Below the pieces are notes generated by a model that had not been told where the DNA came from, searched no databases, and saw nothing but the letters and a program-made list of their open reading frames with translations. Positions 43,396 through 52,445 of a DNA stretch of 64,000 bases are shown piece after piece (position 1 is the first letter of the stretch; every line of letters begins with the position of its first letter). A program made the position numbers and the translations under genes. Origin of the DNA: an uncultured Microbacterium sp. (GTDB lineage Bacteria > Actinomycetota > Actinomycetes > Actinomycetales > Microbacteriaceae); the NCBI RefSeq assembly GCF_947489255.1, contig NZ_CANLCY010000003.1, positions 248,001-312,000 of the forward strand, in the 5' to 3' direction.

Positions 43396-44439
43396 ATGGA
43401 CGAGACGGTCACGCCCGAGGCGGCATCACGACTCCGCCGCCCCGACACCACACCCCGACCCCCGACCGACGCCCCTCTGGATGCGGAGACCTTCGCCCGT
43501 CTGACCGGGGGAATCCTGGCATCCGTCTCCCGTGTGATCGACGGCAAGCCGGAGGCCGTGCAGAGTGCCCTGATCGCCCTGCTCGCGGAGGGCCACCTGC
43601 TGATCGAAGACGTGCCCGGGGTCGGCAAGACCATGCTGGCGCGGGCTCTCGCGGCCACGATCGACGCCGACGTGCGGCGCATCCAGTTCACCCCCGACCT
43701 GCTTCCCGGTGACATCACGGGCGTGTCGGTGTTCAACCCCGTGCAGCGGCAGTTCGAGTTCACCCCCGGTGCGGTGTTCGCCCACATCGTCATCGCCGAC
43801 GAGATCAACCGCTCCTCCCCCAAGACGCAGTCCTCGCTGCTCGAGGCGATGGAGGAGCGCCAGGTGACGGTCGACGGGCGCACGCACGTGCTGCCCTCGC
43901 CCTTCCTCGTGGTCGCCACGCAGAACCCCTACGAGATGGAGGGGACGTACGCCCTGCCCGAGGCGCAGCGCGACCGTTTCCTGCTGCGCATCTCGATGGG
44001 ATACCCGGATGCCGCGGCCGAGGCGCTCATGCTCCGTCAGCGCGACGCGGTCAACCCGCTCGACGGGCTCACCCCCGTCGTCTCGGCCCGCCAGGTGACC
44101 GCGATGATCGCGTGGGCGCGCGGCATGCACGTCGCCCCGGCCCTCGAGGAGTACGTCGTGGCGCTCGCGCAGGCGACGCGCAGCCACCCCGACATCCGGC
44201 TCGGTGCGAGCCCCCGGGCGACCCTGCAGCTCGTGCGGGCCGCCAAGGTGCGGGCGGCACTCGACGGCCGGTCGTACGTCATCCCCGACGACATCACGGC
44301 CCTGCTGGCGCCCGTCTTCGCCCACCGCCTGATCGCAAACCGGTCGGCGGCCGGGGGCAAGGCGGGGGCGGCGGTCGTGGCCGACGCTCTCGAGCGGATC
44401 GCCGCGAGCGTGCGCGTGCCCCTCGCCTCGCGACCGTGA
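43396..44439 (+). CDS. MoxR-family AAA+ ATPase
   Basis: The 347-residue protein has the MoxR signatures: LIEDVPGVGKTMLARALA (Walker A), RIQFTPDLLPGDITGVSVFN, VIADEINRSSPKTQSSLLEAMEERQVTV (Walker B/arginine region) and VVATQNPYEMEGTYALPEAQRDRFLLRI. MoxR ATPases are chaperone-like and act with DUF58 and membrane partners. ATG 43396 begins a three-gene operon with overlapping junctions. It is divergent from the ROK kinase gene. Confidence 0.95.
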   Translation: MDETVTPEAASRLRRPDTTPRPPTDAPLDAETFARLTGGILASVSRVIDGKPEAVQSALIALLAEGHLLIEDVPGVGKTMLARALAATIDADVRRIQFTPDLLPGDITGVSVFNPVQRQFEFTPGAVFAHIVIADEINRSSPKTQSSLLEAMEERQVTVDGRTHVLPSPFLVVATQNPYEMEGTYALPEAQRDRFLLRISMGYPDAAAEALMLRQRDAVNPLDGLTPVVSARQVTAMIAWARGMHVAPALEEYVVALAQATRSHPDIRLGASPRATLQLVRAAKVRAALDGRSYVIPDDITALLAPVFAHRLIANRSAAGGKAGAAVVADALERIAASVRVPLASRP

Positions 44440-45692
44440 GGGCCCGAGCGAGGCGGTTCTGGCCTTTCACGGTGCGCGGCACGGGGGCACTGCTGCTCGC
44501 CGTGGCGGCCTTCGTGATCGCCCAGCGCGCCGGCATCCCGGAACTGCTGTACTTCGCGACGCTCCTGGTCGCGCTGCTGGCCGCGTCGGCGATCGCGCTG
44601 CTGCTGACCCGCGGATCGGGTGCGGTCGCGCGCGTCGTCTCGCCCGAGGTGCCCGAGGTCGGGGGCTCCGCGACCGTGACGGTGCGCGCCGGGATCCACA
44701 GCGCCCTGCCGACCGCTCCCGGCCGCTGGCGCGACGCACTCCCCTCCGGCCTGTCGGGTGCGGCCGAGGGGGCGTCGCCCACGATCTCGTCGAGCCTGAG
44801 CGGCTCGGCGTCGACGATCGAGGTGCGCTACGAGATGACGGGGGCCGCTCGGGGCGTGCACGCCGTCGGACCGTTCGAGGTCACCACGACCGACCCCTTC
44901 GGACTGGTGCGCCGACGCATCGCCCTCGGCCGTACGACGCCGGTGACCGTGGCGCCCACGGTGCGCGATCTCGCGGCGCTGCCCGGGGCATCGGGCGAGG
45001 CCGGCGGGTCACGTCAGACCACGACACTGCAGATCGGCCAGGGCGCCGACAACCTCGTCGCCCGCCCCTACGCGCCGGGCGACTCGATGCGTCGCATCCA
45101 CTGGCGGGCGACCGCGCACCGCGACGCGCTCATGGTGCGTCAGGAGGAGCAGGAGTCGAGCCCGGCGGCCACGGTCGTGCTCGACCGCGCCCTGTCGCGG
45201 TGGTCTCCCCAGGCCGCCCACGCGCCGGGCGGCGACGCCGCGTTCGAGACGGCCGTCTCGGCGTGCGTCTCCGCGGTCGCGCGCCTGGTGCACGAGGGGT
45301 ACACGGTCGACGTGGTCGACAGCGACGGGCACCTGCTCGCCGACCCCGTGGAGGGCGGTGACGACGTGGACGCCCGCGCGACCGCGGCGGGCTTCGCGAG
45401 CCTGCGCGCTCGTCCGGACGATGCCGCGCGCCGTGTGGTCCCCGCGACCGCGGCGGCCCTGACCGGTCCCGTGATCGTGGTCACCGGGGCGTTGGACGCC
45501 GACGACCGCGCGGGTCTCGGCGCCGTGGCCCAGCGCTCCGCCCTGCCGGTGCTGCTGGTGGTGGCCGAACGCGCCGAGCTCGAGCGGCTGCGGGCGGGCG
45601 GATGGCGCGCGGCGCAGGTGCTGCCCGGCGGCGATGTGGCGGCGGCGTGGGACGACGCGATCGAACAGGGGTACGCCCGTGTCGGCCGCTGA
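44436..45692 (+). CDS. DUF58-domain membrane protein
   Basis: GTG 44436 overlaps the moxR stop by 4 bp. The 418-residue protein has two N-terminal membrane helices (TGALLLAVAAFVIA, LLYFATLLVALLAAS), a beta-rich region, then the DUF58 core RPYAPGDSMRRIHWRATAHRDALMVRQEEQE, followed by a VWA-like C-terminal part. This is the standard partner of MoxR ATPases and transglutaminase-like TgpA proteins. Function is not established; it may act in envelope maturation. Confidence 0.92.
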   Translation: MRARARRFWPFTVRGTGALLLAVAAFVIAQRAGIPELLYFATLLVALLAASAIALLLTRGSGAVARVVSPEVPEVGGSATVTVRAGIHSALPTAPGRWRDALPSGLSGAAEGASPTISSSLSGSASTIEVRYEMTGAARGVHAVGPFEVTTTDPFGLVRRRIALGRTTPVTVAPTVRDLAALPGASGEAGGSRQTTTLQIGQGADNLVARPYAPGDSMRRIHWRATAHRDALMVRQEEQESSPAATVVLDRALSRWSPQAAHAPGGDAAFETAVSACVSAVARLVHEGYTVDVVDSDGHLLADPVEGGDDVDARATAAGFASLRARPDDAARRVVPATAAALTGPVIVVTGALDADDRAGLGAVAQRSALPVLLVVAERAELERLRAGGWRAAQVLPGGDVAAAWDDAIEQGYARVGR

Positions 45693-47991
45693 CGTGACGC
45701 AGCTGCGCACCGCGCGCCGCCGACGCGACGCCGCTTTGCTGACGGCCGGGCTGTTCGTCGCGATCATCGCGGCGCTCCTGCCGGCGTTCTCGGTGATCGC
45801 CCCCGGTCCGTGGGTGGCCGGCGCGGCGGCGCTCACCGCCGCGGTGCTCGCGGCTGGGCTGCTGGTGCGGCTCGCCCAGCTCCCCGCCATCGTCGCCAGC
45901 ATCGTCGAGGCGGCGGTCTGGATCGTGGGGCTCACCCTGCTGTTCGGTCGATCGACCGCCCTGCTCGGCGTCATCCCGACTCCGGCGACCTTCGCGACCG
46001 TGCCGGGGCTGCTCTCGGGAGCGTCCGAGGAGATCCGCCTAGGCGTGGCCCCCGTGCCGCCCGAGGCGGGGCTGAGCTTCCTGCTCGTCGCCGCGGTCGC
46101 AGCCCTCGCCCTCGTGCTCGACCACGTGGTGCTCACGGCGCGCATGCCGCTGCTGGCGGGCGTCGGCCTGGTCGCGGTGTCGCTCATCCCCACGATCGCG
46201 ATCCCCTCCGACGTCGACGTCGCTGGCTTCGTCCTGCTGGCCGCCTCGCTGCTCTTCCTGCTCCGCATCGACACGCGTGCCCGCGCCGCCGGGACGGTGC
46301 CGCGTCGCCCGACCGCTCGCACGCCCGGGCGGCTGGGGGTCTCGGCGACGGCGGTCGCGGTCGCCGTGGTCGCCGTCATCGTCGCCGTGGTCGCCACTCC
46401 CCTCCTCCCCCAGCCCGGCCTGCGCTTCGCCACCGGCGGGTCGGGCGGCACGGGCACGACGATCAACCCCAACCTCGAGCTCGGCAACGACCTGCGCCAG
46501 CCGCGCGAGGTCGACGTGCTCACCGTGCGCACGACGGCCCCGACCGCTCCCTACCTGCGCGCGGTGACGCTGTCGCGCTTCGACGGCGCCGTGTGGTCTC
46601 CCGACAGCGCCGACACCGTGCCCGTTCCCGGCGACGGGGCGGTCTTCAGCCCGGTCGAGACCGATGCCGACATCGCGCGCGCCGACTGGACCACCGACGT
46701 CACCGTCGACGCCCTCGATAGTCCCTGGCTGCCCGTTCCCTACCCCGCCTCGAGCGTCACCGGCCTCGACGGCGAGTGGCTCGGGATGCCGCAGAACCGC
46801 ACGGTCGTCACGCGGGCCGGGTCCACGCGCGACCAGCAGTACGAGGTGCAGGCGAGCGTACCGCGACCGACGCTCGAGCAGATCCGCAGCCGCTCGGTGG
46901 GCGACCCCGGTCTGGGCGCCGACGTCAGCGCCCTGCCCGCCGACGTGCCCTCGATCATCGGCGACACGGCCCGCGAGGTGACGGCCGGTACCTCGACCCC
47001 GTACGACGCCCTGCTCGAGATGCAGACCTGGTTCCGCAGCAGCGAGTTCCGCTACTCCCTCGACGCACCGGTCGACGCGGGCTTCGACGGCGCGGGACTC
47101 GACGCCGTCGCCGACTTCCTGCAGGTGCGCGCGGGATACTGCGTGCACTACGCCTCCGCGTTCGCGGTGATGGCGCGCTCGCTCGGCATGCCCTCGCGCA
47201 TCGTCGTCGGATACCTTCCGGGCACGGCCTCCAGCATCCCCCAGCAGGGCGGCACCGAGTACACGGTGACCTCGAGCCAGCTGCACGCGTGGCCCGAGGT
47301 CTACTTCCAGGGCATCGGCTGGGTGCCCTTCGAGCCGACCAACAGCCTCGGCGTGCCGACGAACTTCGCGTCGGGATCGACGTCGAACGGCGGTGCGACC
47401 CCCTCCACTCCCGAACAGGATGCCGCCGCCCCCGACGCCCAGCCCTCGACGGCGCCCTCGGCGGCCGACCGCGGCGACGTGGGTGCCGTGGATGCCGGGA
47501 GCGCGGCGACGAGCGGACGCCAGGGTGCCGCATGGGTGCCCGTCGGAATCGTGCTCCTGGCCCTGCTGGCGGCAGCCCTCGTGCCGTCGCTGCTGCGGGT
47601 CGTGTGGCGCCGTCGCCGCCTGGCGGCAGCGCGCGCGGGCGACGCCGTCGCCGCCTGGACCGCTCTGCGGGAGGATGCGGTGGACCTCGGCATCCCGGCG
47701 CCCGGCGCCGAATCGCCCCGTGCCTTCGCCGCGCGTCTCACCGCGGAGCACGGCGTCGCCGCCGACGATGCCGACCTGCTGCGCGAAGCCCTCGAGCGCG
47801 TCAGCTACGCCGGCGATGCGCCCGATGCCGAGCAGGGACCGTCGCTGGCCGCGGCCGTCGACCGCATCCGGGCGGGTCTGCTCGCGCGGGCGACCCCGGT
47901 CCGCCGCGTGCTCGCGCGCGTGCTGCCCCGCTCGCTCGTCGTGCGCCCGGGTGCCGTGGACGCCGAGCGCGAGCGCGAGAGCGTGGGCTGA
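45679..47991 (+). CDS. Membrane transglutaminase-like protein (TgpA/DUF3488 type)
   Basis: I choose GTG 45679 (CAGGGG 8 nt upstream), overlapping the DUF58 gene by 14 bp; GTG 45694 is also possible. The 770-residue protein has about six N-terminal helices, then an extracellular transglutaminase-core domain with catalytic Cys in RAGYCVHYASAFAVMARSLG, His in SSQLHAWPEVYF and an acidic partner nearby. A Ser/Ala-rich linker, a final helix (VPVGIVLLALLAAALVPSLL) and a cytoplasmic DUF4129-like tail follow. It closes the MoxR-DUF58 operon. Proteolytic or transglutaminase activity on envelope proteins is possible but unproven. Confidence 0.9.
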   Translation: MSAADVTQLRTARRRRDAALLTAGLFVAIIAALLPAFSVIAPGPWVAGAAALTAAVLAAGLLVRLAQLPAIVASIVEAAVWIVGLTLLFGRSTALLGVIPTPATFATVPGLLSGASEEIRLGVAPVPPEAGLSFLLVAAVAALALVLDHVVLTARMPLLAGVGLVAVSLIPTIAIPSDVDVAGFVLLAASLLFLLRIDTRARAAGTVPRRPTARTPGRLGVSATAVAVAVVAVIVAVVATPLLPQPGLRFATGGSGGTGTTINPNLELGNDLRQPREVDVLTVRTTAPTAPYLRAVTLSRFDGAVWSPDSADTVPVPGDGAVFSPVETDADIARADWTTDVTVDALDSPWLPVPYPASSVTGLDGEWLGMPQNRTVVTRAGSTRDQQYEVQASVPRPTLEQIRSRSVGDPGLGADVSALPADVPSIIGDTAREVTAGTSTPYDALLEMQTWFRSSEFRYSLDAPVDAGFDGAGLDAVADFLQVRAGYCVHYASAFAVMARSLGMPSRIVVGYLPGTASSIPQQGGTEYTVTSSQLHAWPEVYFQGIGWVPFEPTNSLGVPTNFASGSTSNGGATPSTPEQDAAAPDAQPSTAPSAADRGDVGAVDAGSAATSGRQGAAWVPVGIVLLALLAAALVPSLLRVVWRRRRLAAARAGDAVAAWTALREDAVDLGIPAPGAESPRAFAARLTAEHGVAADDADLLREALERVSYAGDAPDAEQGPSLAAAVDRIRAGLLARATPVRRVLARVLPRSLVVRPGAVDAERERESVG

Positions 47992-47996
47992 ACGCC

Positions 47997-48033
47997 GAAG
48001 AGCGCCACCCTCGGATCGAGGATGACGCTCTTC
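47997..48033. terminator. Bidirectional terminator between the transglutaminase gene and tRNA-Ser
   Basis: GAAGAGCG (47997-48004) pairs with CGCTCTTC (48026-48033) in an 8-bp stem, with further short complementarity (CCTCGATC) in the loop. It follows the transglutaminase stop by 5 nt and the tRNA 3' end by 3 nt on the other strand. Confidence 0.8.
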
Positions 48034-48036
48034 GTG

Positions 48037-48128
48037 TGGCGGAAGTGACAGGATTTGAACCTGCGAGGCGAGTTACCCCGCCTACATGGATTCCAGCCAT
48101 GCTCCTTAGGCCGCTCGGACACACTTCC
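48037..48128 (-). tRNA. tRNA-Ser (anticodon GGA), CCA encoded
   Basis: The acceptor stem GGAAGTG (from 48128) pairs with CACTTCC. The D arm (TCCGAGCGGCCTAAGGA), anticodon stem CATGG/CCATG with loop CTGGAAT (anticodon GGA), a long variable arm typical of serine tRNAs (GGCGGGG...CTCGCC) and the T arm CAGGTTCAAATCCTG are all present. The 3' end reads G-CCA, so the CCA is encoded. Confidence 0.96.
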
Positions 48129-48292
48129 AACAGGAAAGCTTACACGGCTGCCGAGCCCGCCTGAGTCACCGGCCGGTCCGGTCGGGTGGAACAGACGTCG
48201 GGAGCGGGCACCCGCCCGGGGGCTCGGACCGCGCGGGCGACCCGATGGCGGCACGCCCCCGGCCTGCGAGCGCCCCGGACGCCCGCCCCGCC

Positions 48293-49219
48293 TCAGAGCA
48301 CGCTCTTGGGCAGGCGGTGCAACGTCACCGCCCCGATCGCGCGGAACGGGTGCAGGGGGTCGGGGGCCTCCGACCCCGTGGGTCCGCCGAGCTCGCTGTG
48401 CACGACAGCGCTCATGAGCGCGTAGGCGTCCATCGCATCCCAGCCGTGCTCCTCCACGAGGGTGTCGAAGACGTCCTCGTAGCCGCGGCGGATGCTCTCC
48501 TGCACCGGATCGCCGAGACCGACGAAGATCCACTCGTCGGCGGTCTCGACGCGCGGCGCGCGCAAGCCGGCATCCTTCACGAGATCGACCGAGACCACCG
48601 CGACCCCGGCCGCCTCGATTGCCACGAACGACGATTCGCCGCGCGCCATCACGGCGTGGATGTCGCCGATCGACAGCAGCGCCCCCTCGACCTCGACGGG
48701 CAGGTAGACCGTGGCGCCCGGGGCCACGTCGGTGAGGTCCATGTTGCCGCCGAGGCCCGTGGTCGGCATGACCGTCGAGTTCTCGCCCCGGGCCGGAGCC
48801 GTGCCGATGCAGCCGATCATGGGGCGCGCCGGCACGACGTGCCGCGCGGTGACGTGCACCCCGTCGGCGTCGATCGGGACGCGGCGGCTGACCACGCGAT
48901 CGGGCATGCGGTGCGAGAGCGCGCCCGCGCCGGGCAGGCTCTGCGACCATCCGAAGTCCGGCAGCACGATGTCGTGCACGTGCACGGCGAGGGCGTCGCC
49001 GGGTTCGGCGCCCTCGATGTACACCGGCCCCGTCACCGGGTTGATGGGGGCGGTGAGCGCGGCGAGGTCGCCGTGCTCGTGCAGCTCGCGGTAGACGGCG
49101 TCGTCGGTGTGGAACGCGACCGTCTCACCGGTGCCGGGCCGCAGCCGCAGCACGGGCGCGACGTCGGCGCGGAAGCCCGGTCGCCCGAGCTCCGCCCCGA
49201 GCACGTGGTCGGCCGTCAT
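48293..49219 (-). CDS. Acetamidase/formamidase family protein
   Basis: The 308-residue protein has FmdA/AmdA-family landmarks: VYIEGAEPGDALAVHVHDI, the region PMIGCIGTAPA, GGNMDLTDVAPGATVYLPVEVEGALLSIGDIHAVMARGE, and GWDAMDAYALMSAVVHSEL near the C terminus. This family hydrolyses formamide or short-chain amides to acid and ammonia. ATG 49219 overlaps the permease stop by 4 bp, so an amide or amino-acid-derived compound imported by the neighbour could be its substrate. Confidence 0.88.
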   Translation of the reverse strand: MTADHVLGAELGRPGFRADVAPVLRLRPGTGETVAFHTDDAVYRELHEHGDLAALTAPINPVTGPVYIEGAEPGDALAVHVHDIVLPDFGWSQSLPGAGALSHRMPDRVVSRRVPIDADGVHVTARHVVPARPMIGCIGTAPARGENSTVMPTTGLGGNMDLTDVAPGATVYLPVEVEGALLSIGDIHAVMARGESSFVAIEAAGVAVVSVDLVKDAGLRAPRVETADEWIFVGLGDPVQESIRRGYEDVFDTLVEEHGWDAMDAYALMSAVVHSELGGPTGSEAPDPLHPFRAIGAVTLHRLPKSVL

Positions 49220-50640
49220 CGCGCGGCCACCTCGCCGCCGCCCTCTCCGGCCGTCGCGGTCGCGTGCTCGGGCAGGGGCCCGGTCGCGCCGCCGTTCTTG
49301 CGGGCGAAGATGGCGTAGACGACACCGCCGACGATGAGCCACAGGATGCCGCCGATCTTGGCGGTGATGTCGGCGTTGAGCAGCACGTAGCCGATGATGA
49401 GGAACCCGATTACCGGCACGACGAGGTGCAGCAGGTAGTTCTTCGACTTCTTCTTGCCGAGGTAGTACACCGCGACCGACACGTGCAGCAGGAGGAAGCC
49501 CAGCAGCGCGCCGAAGTTCACCAGCGACGAGATCACGGCGATCTGACCGACGAAGAACAGCACGAGCACGAGCGAGATCGCGCTGACGGAGAGGATCGCG
49601 GCGAGCGGCACCTGGCGGGAGTTCACCTTCGACAAGAACGCCGGCAGGCGACGGTCACGGCTCATCGAGTACAGCAGACGCGAGGTCGCGGCCTGAGCGG
49701 CGACGGCGTTGGCGATACCGACCGCGACGACGTTGACGGCGAGGAACGCCGTGGCCCAGCCCGAGCCCGCGGCCTGGGCGACGAGCAGGAAGAAGGCGTT
49801 GTTGACGTCGTCATCCGAGAACGCGATCGTTCCGGCCGCGAGGGCGCTGGCGAACCACGTCTGCGCGACGAAGAGCACGGCGACCACGAGCAGCGCGATG
49901 ATCATGGCGCGGCCGCCCGACTTGCGGTCACCCGTGGACTCCTCGGCCATCGTCGAGATGCCGTCGAAGCCGAGGAAGCTCAGCACCGCGATCGACAGTG
50001 CGGTGGCGATGAGCGCGGGGTTGACCTTCTCGGCATCCCACACCGGGGCGATCGAGAACTCGGCGCCGGGGATCGTGCCGGAGGAGAGGGCGACCATCGC
50101 GATCACGACGAAGATGACCACGAAGACGAGCTGGATGCCGAGCATGACGCGGTTCGCGAGCTTGATCGAGCCGATGCCGAGCACGTTGATGACGGTGTTG
50201 ATGATCACGAACGCGACGGCCCAGATCCACTGCGGCACGTCGGGGAAGATGCCGGCCATCGACGACGCCGCGAAGACGTACAGCAGGGTGGGGACGAGCA
50301 GGTAGTCGAGCAGGATCGCCCATCCCGCGAAGAAGCCGACGGTGGGGTGGATGCCGCGTCCGACGTACGAGAACACGGAACCGGCGATCGGGAAGGCCTT
50401 CGACATCTGCGCGTAGGCCAGCGCGGTGAAGATCATGGCCACAACGCCCGTGATGTAGACCAGCGGGACCATTCCGCTCGCGGCGTTGTAGACCACGCCG
50501 AAGATCGCCCACGGGGCGATCGGCACCATGAAGACCAGGCCGTAGACGACCAGGTCGAGAGTGGACATGGAGCGCTTCAGCTCCTGCTTGTAGCCGAAGG
50601 ATTCCAGCGATTGCTGGGCTTCGGGGGCGGTCTTCGACAT
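49216..50640 (-). CDS. APC-family amino acid/polyamine permease
   Basis: The 474-residue protein has about 12 helices, with the APC pattern DLVVYGLVFMVPIAPWAIFG, FPIAGSVFSYVGRGIHPTVGFFAGW, LSFLGFDGISTMAEESTGD and ATSRLLYSMSRDRRLPAFLSKVN. The FxGFDxxStxaEE segment is shared by amino acid and polyamine transporters. AGGAG sits 6 nt before ATG 50640. It is coupled to the acetamidase-like gene and follows the aminopeptidase-like gene on the same strand. Confidence 0.92.
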   Translation of the reverse strand: MSKTAPEAQQSLESFGYKQELKRSMSTLDLVVYGLVFMVPIAPWAIFGVVYNAASGMVPLVYITGVVAMIFTALAYAQMSKAFPIAGSVFSYVGRGIHPTVGFFAGWAILLDYLLVPTLLYVFAASSMAGIFPDVPQWIWAVAFVIINTVINVLGIGSIKLANRVMLGIQLVFVVIFVVIAMVALSSGTIPGAEFSIAPVWDAEKVNPALIATALSIAVLSFLGFDGISTMAEESTGDRKSGGRAMIIALLVVAVLFVAQTWFASALAAGTIAFSDDDVNNAFFLLVAQAAGSGWATAFLAVNVVAVGIANAVAAQAATSRLLYSMSRDRRLPAFLSKVNSRQVPLAAILSVSAISLVLVLFFVGQIAVISSLVNFGALLGFLLLHVSVAVYYLGKKKSKNYLLHLVVPVIGFLIIGYVLLNADITAKIGGILWLIVGGVVYAIFARKNGGATGPLPEHATATAGEGGGEVAAR

Positions 50641-50702
50641 CGGGGCTCCTGATCGGGGTTCGGGTGGGGCGGGTGCGTGTGAAGCGGGTTCGGGGGGACG
50701 GG

Positions 50703-51593
50703 TCAGGGAAGGGGTGCGAGGAAGTCGGCGATCACGCCGCGGAACACGTCGGGCATCTCGAGGTGCGTGCAGTGGCTGGCGCCCGCGAACACGTGGGAGC
50801 GCGCGCCGGGGATCTGCTCGACGAACGGCGCCCAGGTCTCGGGCGTGGCCTCGTCGTACTCCCCCGCGACCACGAGCGTGGGCACCGCGATCTGCGGGAG
50901 GCGGTCGATGATCGTCCAGTCGCGGCCGGTGCCGACGACGTGGAACTCGTTCGGTCCGTTCATGGTGTGGTAGACCGTCGGGTCGGCGAGCATCTGCGCC
51001 TCGCTGTCGACGAAGTCCTGCGGCATCGGCGTGATGCGGCACACGTGCCGCTCGTAGAACACGCGCGTGGCCTCGACGTAGTCGGGGTGGTCGAGGGTGC
51101 CGTCCGCCTCGTGGCGATCGAGGGCCTCGCGGTTCTCGGCGGGCAGCTCCGCGCGCAGGCGCGCGGCGCCGTCGAGCCACAGCTGCATGGATGCCGGGGA
51201 GTTGCAGATCATCAGTCCCTGGAGTCCCGCGGGTCGTCGCACCGCGATCTCGGCGCCCAGCATGCCGCCCCAGGACTGCCCCAGCACGTGGTACTCGTCG
51301 AAGCCCAGTGCCTCGCGAAGGGTGTGGAACTCGTCGACGAACAGCTGCGGCACCCAGCGGTCGGCGGGGGCGTCGGGGTGGTGCGAGCTGCGTCCGCACC
51401 CGATCTGGTCGTAGTGCACGACGGTGCGACCGGTGATCTCGGCGAGCGCGTCGAGGTTCTTCACGTAGTCGTGGGCCATTCCGGGGCCGCCGTGGAGAAC
51501 GAACAGCGGCGCCGCGCCGGAGGGCTCGGCGGGTTCGGTCAGTCGGGCCCAGGTGAATCCGTCGAGGAACGGGACGGTGATCTCGCGTTGCAT
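50703..51593 (-). CDS. Alpha/beta hydrolase, proline iminopeptidase type
   Basis: The 296-residue protein has the S33-peptidase pattern: oxyanion motif FVLHGGPGMAHDY, VVHYDQIGCGRS, nucleophile elbow GQSWGGMLGAE, an acid residue in VVAGEYDEATPETW and His in GASHCTHLE. Proline iminopeptidases and amino-acid amidases share this signature. Placed with an amino-acid permease and an acetamidase family gene, it may release or process amino-acid derivatives. It is divergent from the GntR gene. Confidence 0.9.
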   Translation of the reverse strand: MQREITVPFLDGFTWARLTEPAEPSGAAPLFVLHGGPGMAHDYVKNLDALAEITGRTVVHYDQIGCGRSSHHPDAPADRWVPQLFVDEFHTLREALGFDEYHVLGQSWGGMLGAEIAVRRPAGLQGLMICNSPASMQLWLDGAARLRAELPAENREALDRHEADGTLDHPDYVEATRVFYERHVCRITPMPQDFVDSEAQMLADPTVYHTMNGPNEFHVVGTGRDWTIIDRLPQIAVPTLVVAGEYDEATPETWAPFVEQIPGARSHVFAGASHCTHLEMPDVFRGVIADFLAPLP

Positions 51594-51613
51594 GAGGTCA
51601 TCGTGGACCCCTT

Positions 51614-51635
51614 AAAGGTGTGTTGGCAAACCTTT
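51614..51635. promoter_or_regulatory. Inverted repeat operator in the GntR/hydrolase divergent region
   Basis: AAAGGT (51614-51619) and ACCTTT (51630-51635) flank 10 nt, a perfect 6-bp dyad in the 78-nt AT-richer gap between the divergent hydrolase and GntR genes. It is a likely operator for the GntR protein. Confidence 0.55.
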
Positions 51636-51671
51636 TCTGCGGAATTAACATGGAGGAAACGACGGGAGCCC

Positions 51672-52412
51672 ATGGCCGAGACCGACGACGCCTCCCTGGT
51701 GGAGCGCGTGACCGAGCGCCTCATCACCGCCGTCGCGGTGGGCGAGTTCCTGCCCGGCACGCGACTGCCGGCCGAGCGCGACCTCTCGCCCCTGCTCGGC
51801 GTGGGCCGCACGACGGTGCGCGCCGCCCTCGACGACCTCTCCACGCGCGGGCTCATCGAGCGCCGTCGGGGCCGCAACGGCGGCACGTTCGTCGCCGAGC
51901 ACTGGCCCGACTCGGTGGTCGTCGGCGTCGACCGGTGGTTCGAGGCGCGCTGGAGCGACCTCGTCGACGCGTGCACCGCCAGCTCGATGCTCCACTCGTC
52001 GCTGGCCCGCCTCGCCGCCGAACGACGCACGGATGCCGATATCTCGACGATGCGCGACCGCCTCGCCGCCTTCCACGCGGCCCCCTCGGGCGACCCGAAG
52101 CAGCGCGCCGACAGCCTGCTGCACCTGTCGATCATCGATGCCGCGCACAACACGGCCCTGCGCGACATCCTCCTCGAGCACGAGCGCCATCTCTCGCTGT
52201 CGGCTCCCGCGCACCCCTGGGGCGATCGCGAGAGCCATCGGCGCATGGAGTCCCGCGCGGCGCGGGAGCACGACGCGATCGTCGACGCGATCGTGACCGC
52301 CGCCCCCGACGAGGCCGCGGAACTCGCGCGTCGTCACGTGCAGATCGACCTCGAGCTCTTCACCGAGGCCCGCGAGTTCGCCCGCCGTCGCGCGGCTGCC
52401 GCGCGCGACTGA
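51672..52412 (+). CDS. GntR-family (FadR-type) regulator
   Basis: The 246-residue protein has an N-terminal winged helix (GTRLPAERDLSPLLGVGRTTVRAALDDLSTRGLIERRRGRNGGTFVA) and an all-helical C-terminal FCD-like domain containing the spaced Asp/His residues expected for metal or acid ligand binding (HLSIIDAAHN, REHDAIVDAI, ELARRHVQIDLELF). I use ATG 51672 with GGGAG just upstream. It is divergent from the hydrolase-permease-acetamidase operon and probably represses it. Confidence 0.9.
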   Translation: MAETDDASLVERVTERLITAVAVGEFLPGTRLPAERDLSPLLGVGRTTVRAALDDLSTRGLIERRRGRNGGTFVAEHWPDSVVVGVDRWFEARWSDLVDACTASSMLHSSLARLAAERRTDADISTMRDRLAAFHAAPSGDPKQRADSLLHLSIIDAAHNTALRDILLEHERHLSLSAPAHPWGDRESHRRMESRAAREHDAIVDAIVTAAPDEAAELARRHVQIDLELFTEAREFARRRAAAARD

Positions 52413-52445
52413 CCGCCGCCGGGCACGGAGTCCGTCGCGCAGACG